Positions 56,194 to 64,000 of a stretch of 64,000 nucleotides of DNA are shown here, piece by piece. The translations under genes were made by a program, and so were the position numbers. The stretch covers positions 61,288,001 through 61,352,000 of the forward strand of contig NC_072893.1 of the NCBI RefSeq assembly GCF_027943255.1, in the 5' to 3' direction. The DNA comes from Anastrepha obliqua. Taxonomy: Eukaryota > Arthropoda > Insecta > Diptera > Tephritidae. The notes below the pieces were generated by a model. The model had not been told where the DNA came from. It did no database searches and saw nothing but the letters and a program-made list of their open reading frames with translations. The stretch's first letter is position 1, and each line of letters begins with the position of its first letter.

Positions 56194-56215
56194 TCTGACT
56201 GCCCCTAACCCCTTA
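56194..56215 (-). repeat. Right TIR of the unclassified transposon
   Basis: Reads TCTGACTGCCCCTAACCCCT plus TA on the plus strand, the complement of the left end with one mismatch. Followed by A, making TTAA. Confidence 0.88.
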
Positions 56216-56278
56216 AACTCTAATTAGATCATAAAAAATTTAACTGAGAATGCAAAAAGGTTCGGATTTTTAATTATA

Positions 56279-57512
56279 AAGGGTGGTTAAGTTTTAAGGG
56301 CCGGTGTTGATTTTAAATAAAATACAATTTTTTTGGGAAATTGTTATCATTTTTCTTTATTATGATAAAATTAGTATAGCTCAATTACGCATAGAACTAA
56401 ATATCGGCCAAATAGCCGCCGCGGCCTCGGCGGCACACCTCCATCTGAAATTTGGTCCAAATTTTCGATGACGCTGAGGCATAATTGAGGTTCTATGCCG
56501 TGAATGTGCCGAATTATCTCATCCTTTAGCTCTTGAATTGTTGCTGGCTTATCGACGTACACCCTTTATTTCAAATAACCTCAAAGAAAGAAGTCCAACG
56601 GTGTCAAATCACATGATCTTGGCGGCCAATTGACATCGCCGCGATGTGAGATTATTCGTCCATCAAATTTTTCGCGCAAAAGAGCCATTGTTTCGTTAGC
56701 TGAATGACAAGTGGCACCGTCCTCTTGAAACCACATCCATATCTTCCATTACGGGCCATAAAAAGTTCGTTATCATCTCACGATAGCGAACTCTATTCAC
56801 AGTAACTGCCTGACCGGCCTCATTTTAGAAAAGTTACGGCCCAATGATGCCGCCGGTCCATAAACCGCATCAAACAGTCACTCTTTGTGGGTGAATTGGT
56901 TTTTCGGCAATCACTCTTGGATTATCATTCGCCCAAATGCGGCAATTCTGTTTATTTATTCTTCGAAAATTGGCCATTCATTGTTGCCATTTCCTGCCAC
57001 CATTCTGACCATTGACAACGCTTGAAATGGTCAAGAGGCTTTAGTTCTTAAGTCAATTGCACCTTGTAAGCGTGCAAATGCAAGTCTTTATGCCTAATGT
57101 TCAACAACGACGAGCGTGAGAGGTGCAATTGTTGGGCACGACGACGAATTGAGGTGGACGGCTCTTCAACCGCACTATCGCGAACAGCAGCAATATTTTC
57201 TGCAGTACGAGCTGTACGAGCCTGCACTGGTGTCTTCAATCTCCTACAGACTTTTGCACAATTCTTCCGATTGCACGCACATTTGGACGTTTAAATTGAT
57301 CGAAAAAATCACTAAGTGCGCAATGTGCATTTTGATTTGAACGCCCGTTTTCATAATAAACCTGAATAGCTTAAACGCGTTGATTATGTGTCTTTCCATG
57401 ATTCAAATTGAGTTAGTCTGAAATTGAAAAATATCAAATGAAGTGCAGAAAAAAAATTGACGTTTAGGTGTGGTTCACATTCAACATCTGCCCTTGAAAT
57501 TTAACCACACTT
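56279..57512 (-). mobile_element. DD41D-type element, nearly full length, badly decayed
   Basis: TA flanks at 56277-56278 and 57513-57514. TIRs of about 33 bp with several mismatches: AAGGGTGGTTAAGTTTTAAG on the left and the complement of AAGTGTGGTTAAATTTCAAG on the right. Minus-strand transposase remains can be followed in order: N-terminus near 57400, second helix-turn-helix (R-A-Q-Q-L-H-L-S-R-S-S-L near 57120), K-Q-N-C-R-I-W (near 56940), H-P-Q-R-V-T-V and G-G-I-I-G-P (near 56850), V-R-Y-R-E-M-I-T-N-F-L-W-P (near 56780), then a C-terminus with I-Q-E-L-K-D-E-I-I-R-H-I near 56540. Many stops, and loss of the second catalytic region. Confidence 0.85.
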
Positions 57513-58430
57513 TATATATGAGCTTAGTACTCGTAATAGCTTCTATTTTAAAATTTAATCATTTTGGCCACGGACAATGACTCTTAAAACGTTTTCCCTT
57601 GCCCGTGATTTTCTTGGTCGAAACTATTTGATCAATCGCCTCTACACTCTTTTTCCCTCAAGTATTACAGTTTTAACCACTGTACTTGGAGTTCCGTCTC
57701 TGCGAGGAGAATTTAATATGAATCATGAACGCTTACGTGCACAGCAAAATTAGTTGGATAAAATATTTGCGAACACACACATGTGGCTAGTTATATAAAT
57801 GTGGCGTCTGCAGATCTGCATAATGCTGCGAATTGAATGCTCTTCAGCATAGAGGGCACATTGGGAAATATTTAGTTGTTTTATAAGCATACATTAAGCT
57901 TGACGTATAAACTGTATGTGAGTATCTTCACATGCTTGAGTGTAGTAAAGGTTGCACATGCAACTGTATCTTGATGCCAAAACTACGGCTGTAAATCAAA
58001 ACTTATGTACGTGTTTGTATTATTTTGTATAATGCACGAGAAAACAATAAACAGGTATATGCAAATGGGTCTCATTCACTACGAATGTAATAATAATTTA
58101 GTGAAATTTTGTCTTTTTGAAATAGACTTAGAATTTTATTGAATTTACTGCTATTATTCGTTATTATTTCATATAAAAGTTTGAACTCCTTCGTAGTTGT
58201 TCTGTTGTTTTATTTTTCGACGTTTCTTCGTCTCAATTTGTACGTTATCCATTTTACTTAATCTAATATTTTCCAATATTTTACCCGGAAAATTTATGGT
58301 CGCTGACCGCAATCTCTTGGGATAGAAAGTGGTAATAGCAGTGATTAGTGACCCCTCCCTGAACCTTGACGCTAGTGCTATAGCGTAAAATTATCAGTAC
58401 TCTGCTTTCAACTGAGTTCTTTTAATATTA
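57513..58430. other. Gene-free stretch
   Basis: No gene or repeat that I can support. AT-rich, with unique-looking sequence at 57560-58100. Confidence 0.45.
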
Positions 58431-59400
58431 TTTATTTATTTATTTAGTAAGCCAATGAATATAACAGATTCTTATAGGCTAACTACACATATTTTAAGGT
58501 TAATAGGCATTAAAAAAGAAAGAAATTACAAATAAACTATTTATAATAAATATTCAAAAATTTCAATCGGCGATCTTTTGAAAATGAAAAATCTATCTCA
58601 ACAAATTTAGTGACTTTATTAATTTCAATTAAGGTTTCAGTAATGGGAACATTTCGTGCATAAAGAAATTTTGAAAGACCGTTTTAGAAAAACTCTGAGC
58701 TACGAAGAGCTCTGGCCTATCGAAGAAAATCCTCACAAAAAGCACCGGGCAAAGACCGGGCCGAAAGGCAAAGATAAGGTTATTCTACACTTCTGCAAAG
58801 ATTTTAAGCAAATCAATAAACTTCAAAAATACGCAACGCGAAATGTACGAATATTTTGTGGAGTATGGCAGGTAGAATACGGAGACCAAACAAAAGACGC
58901 ATACTAAAGTTTGGAATGTACAAACGCCGTATGTAAAAGCTGCAGCGTATGCGAGACGGAGTAATTGGAGTTGTGACTCCTAACAAAAGCAAGCATGGCG
59001 TAAGATTTGGTAATGATAAATTTATATGACTAGCAAAAGTAAGCTTCGAATCAAATATTACACCCAAGTCTTTAAGTTCACTTATGTACACGTGATTGGG
59101 GCCTGCTAGATATGTGATAAGAGGTGTCTACGACAGAGGGATGCCTAGAAAAGGTAATTTGGGAACACTTATTTATTTTATGGGTTAGACGATTACTTTT
59201 ACACCAGTTACTGAAATTATCTAAGTCCGTTTGCTTCAATTCAGAATCGAGAGAGCTAATGATCGCCGTATAAATCTTAATGTCATCTGCATAAAGCAGA
59301 AATCTTGTTGTGATATAATTTCTGGTCCTATTCGCAGAGCGAACTTTTGTCCTTAACAAGGAGTATTTATTCCTTTTCATTTATAGAAAAAAATTGCATT
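58430..59400 (-). pseudogene. LINE RT C-terminal part and 3' end
   Basis: Minus strand. The frame 59078-59380 has F-L-L-Y-A-D-D-I-K-I-Y, the RT catalytic Y-A-D-D, then L-D-N-F-S-N-W-C-K-S-N-R-L and K-C-S-Q-I-T-F-S-R. Next, 59091-58813 has L-K-D-L-G-V-I-F-D-S-K-L-T-F-A-S-H-I and R-L-Y-I-P-N-F. The plus-strand left border near 58430-58445 is TATTTATTTATTTA, i.e. an AAATAAATAAATA tail on the coding strand. The upstream RT domain and endonuclease are absent, so the copy is 5'-truncated. One or more frame changes. The catalytic motif is still intact. Confidence 0.8.
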
Positions 59401-59465
59401 TGCCTTTTCAATTATCTTATACGAGGTTTGCATGTGAAAATGAAGAAATGTGTATTTGTGTGTCC

Positions 59466-60093
59466 TCTAACGGGTGATTTTTTAACTATTATCTTTTTAA
59501 ACAGTTGGTTTAAACAGCTGACACACGTTTCGTGTTTTGTTTCACTGTCAAATATCTTCAGTTTGGTCTATAATTTAACCATAAATCGTCTTACAAACGT
59601 ACGCTTGCAAATCATTGAATTTTATTATAAAAATGTGTGTTCCGTTAAAAAAAGTTAAAAGTCGAAAAATTGTGTTCAGCGACGAAGTTCATTTTTGGAT
59701 CAATGGGTACGTAAATAAGCAGAATAGTCGATTTTGGAGTGAAGATCAGCCAGAAGAATTGCAAGAGCTACTAATGTATCCAGAAAAGGTCACAGTTTGG
59801 TGCGGTTTATGGGCTGGAGGTATCATTGGACCGTACTTCTTCAAAGATGTTGCGTAACGTAACGTAACTGTGAATGGTGAGCGCTACCGTGAAATGATAT
59901 CCAACTTTTTTTTGCCCAAAATGCAAGAGCTTGACTTGCATGACATGTGGTTTCAGCAAGACGGTGCCACATGCCACACAGCAAGCGTAACAATGAACTT
60001 GTTGAGAGGCGAGTTCGGTGAAGATTTTATTTCACGTTCGGGACCTGTCAATCTGAAACTTCTTAAGTGTCGATGGACGAGCGAGAATTGAGA
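59466..60093 (+). pseudogene. DD41D-type transposase, two internal deletions
   Basis: Plus strand. A start-like stretch, R-L-Q-I-I-E-F-Y-Y-K-N-V-C-S-V-K-K, is joined near 59655 directly to K-I-V-F-S-D-E-V-H-F-W (first D), skipping the rest of both DNA-binding domains. Then come V-T-V-W-C-G-L-W-A-G-G-I-I-G-P, a stop near 59855, V-N-G-E-R-Y-R-E-M-I, and F-Q-Q-D-G-A-T-C-H-T-A (second D). After F-I-S-R-S-G-P-V-N the homology stops, so the third D and the C-terminus are gone. The left end near 59468, ACGGGTGATTTTTTAAC, is TIR-like. No right end was found. Confidence 0.75.
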
Positions 60094-60710
60094 TTAAAAT
60101 TTCAAAGCCATTTTGGGCATTTTCGTTCCGCGAGAGAGAAAAAAGATATAACATAGAGGAAAAGGAGAGAGAGAGCTATACCTTATATATATCTTAGATA
60201 CACCTTAGGCTATTTTTCCTGAGTTTTTCCTTGTGATTGCTAATTTCTAGCGAGAAATAACATTGCCTACTTTTTGGCGCTTGTTTGTTGGTGCAAATTT
60301 GTAGGAAATCTAATTTAGTTGCCTATTTTTTGGCGTTATATTTCCTTGGTGCCTACTGTTTGGGGCGTTTTTTGGCGCTTATTTCCGTTTCCTGGCTAGT
60401 GCTTGTGCGTACTATAAAGTGTTAACCATTCCGGCGTCGGATTTATTGGTATTGCCTTGCGATAATTTGTGCCGTTGCTGCGGTCCTGGAATTGCTGCGT
60501 TTGAACTATAAATATTAACTTAAGTGTACTACAATTTGGACATGAAAAGCAGAAAGGCAGGAAATATGTTTAAAACAGAAATATTTTTTTATGGGGCTGC
60601 AACCTATCCGAAAAATTTAAATACATCACAGATGAGCATCTATTAAAATATTTCAAATATGAAGTGAAAAATATTTCAGAATATTTAGTTTGGCAATCTT
60701 CTTATTTAGT
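60094..60710. other. Gene-free stretch with a short imperfect repeat
   Basis: Between 60263 and 60385 variants of TGCCTACTTTTTGGCGCTT recur three times. No other feature. Confidence 0.5.
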
Positions 60711-61210
60711 GTTGCCGTCTCTTTAAAAATTTAAATTTATTAAATATGGGGGTTAAACATTATGCTTACAAGCGAGCTCAATCGAAAGGCATTTGGAGGC
60801 ACAACAAGTGAAAAACGTTTTTTAATAGGGTTACCGCATCTGAAGTAAAAATTTAAATTAATTAAATATGACAGTTAATTCAAATATTACCTCTACTTGT
60901 TAATTATGACAAATCCACTATTAATGTTAAAAGAGAAACATTTTTGAATAGGGTTACCGCATTTCAGTTAAAAATGTATAATTATTAAATGTGTCATATA
61001 ATTAAAATATTACCAGGTGGGTATCAAACGGAAGGTACTTAAGGGAACCTTTAGGATGAAACATTTGTAATAGGGTTACCACATATCAAGAACAAATTAA
61101 AGTTTATTAATCGCGGTTAATGTTACGATGAAGTTAAGTAGACTTAATTTGAAAATATTTTTATAGGGTTGCCATCTGTTTAAAAAAATAAAAGGGATGG
61201 AATATATGCG
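60711..61210 (+). repeat. Diverged ~120-bp tandem repeat, about 5 copies
   Basis: GTTACCGCAT or GTTGCC variants recur at 60711, 60830, 60953, 61075 and 61168, spaced 119, 123, 122 and 93 bp. Before each of the last four is a block ending ATAGGG, and after the first four a block with AAATTTAAAT or a relative followed by TTATTAA. Copies are much diverged. No open frame. Confidence 0.7.
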
Positions 61211-61684
61211 GTAACTGAAAAAAATTAGAAATATTGTTTCAATTAAATTTAGAAATGGGTCACTTTACATTATTATTCTTGCAAATAGAAAATCTAACTC
61301 AATTTTAAAAGGTTAGCCTTGCTATAATTGAATATCAGCGTGCCAATTGTCACACGACTTACAATAAAGAAAGTAATGGGAATGTAACTGATTCAAAAAT
61401 CTTGATAGTGCTTTTTAAGGTGAAAATATTTGCTCATTTTTCTGCACTTTTGGGCATTTGATTATTGCTTGCACTGTTTTGGTTTTATTTGCCATTGCAT
61501 TTAACAATTTTAATTTACTTTTTACTATTTTAATATGTATAAGAGATTGAAATCGCGTGTTTTAGCTTTTCACTTGGAGATCTTTACGTTATCTCTCCCA
61601 GCTTTGATGAAAAGGAACATTTTTTGTATTTGCACTCACAATGGATCAACCTAAAATATGGTATAAAAAATAAAAAAAAAATAA
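61211..61684. other. Gene-free AT-rich stretch
   Basis: Nothing recognised. It ends in an A-rich run that abuts the 3' end of a SINE. Confidence 0.5.
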
Positions 61685-61991
61685 ATAATTGGCGCGTACA
61701 CTTCTGTTAGGTGTTTGGCCGAGCTCCTCCTCCTATTTGTGGTGTGCGTCTTGATGTTGTTCCACAAATGGAGGGACCTACAGTTTCAAGCCGACTCCGA
61801 ACGGCAGATATTTTTATCAGGACCTTTTTCATGGCAGAAATACACTCGGAGGCTTGCCATTGCCTGCCGAGGGGCGACCGCTATTAGAAAAATGTTTTTT
61901 TATTAATTTTGCTTTCACCGAGATTCGAACCAACGACCTCTCTGTGAATTCCGAATGGTAATCACGCACCAACCCATTCGGCTACGGCGGT
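61685..61991 (-). mobile_element. tRNA-derived SINE, minus-strand copy
   Basis: Reverse complement of the copy at 42564-42868 over its whole length. The B-box-like GGTTCGAATCTC lies at 61920-61931 and the A-box-like TAGCCGAATGGGTTGG at 61969-61984, both on the minus strand. The two copies are similar enough to align base by base, so the family spread relatively recently. Confidence 0.82.
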
Positions 61992-62579
61992 ATATCTTCA
62001 TGTAAAAACACTGTGAAATTGGCAGTATTAATTGTAGAAAGGAAAAGGTCTTATTTCCTTTCTCTTTATCAGGCTGCGTCACAGAAAGATTCGGTCGGGC
62101 CAGTGTCTACATTTAATATTTTTGAACCTTCTATTTTTTTAAATACGGCTATACTAATCACATATCGCTCAATTGCGGTGAAAGTGTCACAATCCAAAGA
62201 AAATGTTTATAGATAAATATGCAGAAATTACCACCGGCTTTTCCTTTATGCTGTGTGAAAAATGGGTGGCTATATCTATTAACGACAACTCAGTCATGGG
62301 CATGTGTCGAAGGCAGATTTAAATTAATTACTTTGAATCAATTTTTCTCGACATCTTTTCTTGACTTTTGCAGCAACTGAGCAGTATATGCCTTCTGAGA
62401 ATAGCTGACTGTTTGATTGGTATATTACGTGGGGGTTTTCAGTGTCCCTGTGTTCACTTTATATAAAATAGAAAGCTGAATGTATGCACAGCTCCGATTA
62501 TTTGAAAAGTTCACATAGAAAACTTAAAATTCTAATACGAATTTCCATAGATTTCCTCATCAGCGGTTTCGTTTTGCAA
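61992..62579. other. Gene-free stretch
   Basis: Small open frames without motifs; nothing else recognised. Confidence 0.45.
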
Positions 62580-63137
62580 ATTTAGAAAGATCTTAAGCTG
62601 CCATTACTTCGATATGAATCTTAAAATTCGTTTTGTGAAGTGTTATGTGTGGTCTGTGCTCTTATATGGCATGGAATGTTGGATACTCAAAGTTTCTGAC
62701 ATGAACAGACTCGAGGCCTTTGAAATATGGATTTTCAGGCGAATTTTGAAAATACCGTGGATCGATCTAGTTTCTAGCATGGAGATTCTGCGACGAGTTA
62801 ATCGAGAGCGTGAACTTCAACAAACAATAAAACGTTACAAGGCAGCTTATCTTGGACATATCATGAGAAACACCAAATACCAATTTTTACTGTTACAATT
62901 AATACTGAAGAGAAACGATGCGTTGGCCGGAAGCAGTTACCAAGGAAACGAAATATAAGTCATTGGAGGGGCACATGCAATGTTGCAGAATTACGGGATG
63001 CACCTAAAAATAGAAATATTTATAAAGAAATTGTAAATAATATAAATTAATACGTTTTGAGTAATGTAGTTAAGATATAAAATATTGTATGGTCGCTATA
63101 CATTCGCAAACGAATAAGCAATACAGAAGAAGAAGAT
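62580..63137 (+). pseudogene. LINE 3' end, endonuclease-RT type
   Basis: Plus-strand frame 62614-62958 (the in-frame ATG is at 62614) has K-I-R-F-V-K-C-Y-V-W-S-V-L-L-Y-G-M-E-C-W, W-I-F-R-R-I-L-K-I-P-W, L-R-R-V-N-R-E-R-E-L and Y-L-G-H-I-M-R-N, the C-terminal region after RT in endonuclease-RT-type LINEs. The polymerase core is absent, so it is 5'-truncated. The 3' untranslated part ends near 63137 in AGAAGAAGAAGA. The family differs from the CCTAA-tailed LINEs. A frame change follows after about 62900. Confidence 0.75.
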
Positions 63138-64000
63138 TTCGTTTTAGCTACAACCAGCCGCCATGTCGTATACGCAACATATTATCACACAATATTATTG
63201 CCAAGTTTAATTTCTCCTCACCAAAGTTCCTTTATTGCATTTAAAATTGGCACAAAGCAACATTTTCATGTTGATGGTATTGAAGTAAACTTAACGTCAA
63301 AATATTTTTGAACTCCGTAAGTAGAGAGCTGTAACATACTCACCACATCACCGCTGCGGCGTTTTCCGTTCTAATAGTTTTGTGGCACTTGCAGCTGTTA
63401 CGACCACAAAATCCACATGCACGTCGAGCACGCGCACAAAGCCAGCTGTATTTGTTGAGGCGAATGAGCGCAGATGAAGAACAGTTTTAGCTGTACATAT
63501 TAAGTTTTGTTCCGCATTAAGTATAGTGGAGTGTCAGCGTTAGCAGTGGTGGTGTGTGGGCGCTTGCTACGGCATTAGAATTAACAACAGCAGAGAATCT
63601 GGCAAATTGTTTTCCCTAAAATTCGGCGTAGTTGCTACGTGCCGCTCATTGCTAATTCAACAAATGCAGCGTGACCACTTTATGTGTGCACCCGTTGCAC
63701 ACATACTTGCATATATGGTATATATGTATGTATAATAGACTTTGTAGCATGCGCACAATTCTTCGTGTGAAAGTTTGTATTGCAAGATGTTTAGCTGAAG
63801 TGGCGGCAAAAGCTTTCGCATTGTTTATGCTTAACCAATGCAGGACGTGTGAACGTGTTGGCAACATTTGGCGGCAGCGTTTGGCCGCTGCTTTTGCGTA
63901 AGTCCTTGACAAATAGCGTATGGAACAGCTAAATGAAAATTTAGAGGCGGCTATATATTTTGAATGAGTTGGCGCGCAATCCTGCAACACTCTTTCTGCA
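63138..64000. other. TE-free, less AT-rich stretch
   Basis: No TE signature. The composition resembles 15000-16100 and 47600-48250. Frames on both strands around 63650-63990 have no known domain. Possibly single-copy host non-coding DNA. Confidence 0.4.

Larger units (their letters stand above)
53232..56215 (-). mobile_element. Unclassified TIR transposon with coding gene, ~3 kb
   Basis: The left end, TAAGGGGTTAGGGGTAGTCA, and the reverse complement of the right end, TAAGGGGTTAGGGGCAGTCA, match over about 22 bp with one mismatch. The flanking bases are CTAA on the left and TTAA on the right; the related copy at 28837 has TTAA on its left. This suits a TTAA target duplication, with one base changed at the left of this copy. 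If TTAA is excluded the element starts GGGGTTAGGGG. Non-coding ends of about 750 and 540 bp enclose one minus-strand gene. TTAA targets are known for Kolobok and piggyBac, but I see no recognisable piggyBac or THAP-type sequence. Confidence 0.85.

Noticed and set aside
63652..63990. 112-codon minus-strand frame
   Set aside because: No motif, overlapping frames on both strands of similar length, no start or splice support.

Overview
The window looks like intergenic or intronic DNA from a large, AT-rich dipteran genome. I could not support a single host protein-coding gene. Almost every recognisable coding signal belongs to a transposable element: mariner DD34D and DD41D elements, non-LTR retrotransposons (LINEs), hAT elements, one gypsy-group errantivirus and one unclassified terminal-inverted-repeat (TIR) transposon. 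The many DD41D 'rosa-like' mariners (first known from Ceratitis), the errantivirus and the LINE families suggest a tephritid fruit fly. That is inference, not proof; Diptera is much safer than the family.

Layout. 0-10 kb: a lone hAT zinc-finger fragment, a mariner N-terminus, a full-length but frameshifted mariner (4486-5769) and two LINE RNase H tails, one split by a 683-bp foldback element with a perfect 8-bp target site duplication (TSD). 10-26 kb: minus-strand LINE relics, several mariner relics, and a LINE inserted with a 10-bp TSD into an already internally deleted mariner. 26-32 kb: two inverted-repeat elements, one of them a non-autonomous copy of the TIR transposon seen complete at 53 kb; that copy was split by a hAT with an exact 8-bp TSD. 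32.6-40.7 kb: an 8.07-kb errantivirus with 301-bp LTRs that read identical, a TATA TSD, a lysine-tRNA-type primer site, gag, pol and env. 41-50 kb: a cluster of DD41D elements (mostly deletion derivatives) and a tRNA-derived SINE. 50-57 kb: an intact Mos1-like mariner inside a LINE, then the ~3-kb TIR transposon encoding an unclassified zinc-binding-like protein, then another DD41D element. 57-64 kb: more LINE, DD41D and SINE copies, a diverged ~120-bp tandem repeat and unique-looking sequence.

How the parts relate. The nesting gives relative ages: LINEs and old mariners are oldest; the foldback element, the hAT and the Mos1-like mariner landed in them later; the errantivirus is probably among the youngest because its LTRs match. 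Only two elements look close to functional: the mariner at 50.5-51.8 kb (uninterrupted 346-residue transposase, matching TIRs, TA TSD) and the errantivirus, whose signals (primer site, slippery heptamer, splice sites, polypurine tract) are preserved although gag, the end of pol, and env carry frame breaks. The candidate for something undescribed is the TIR transposon at 53.2-56.2 kb: a two-part protein read through one in-frame TAG, ends beginning GGGGTTAGGGG next to TTAA-like sites, and a matching deletion derivative at 28.8-31.4 kb.
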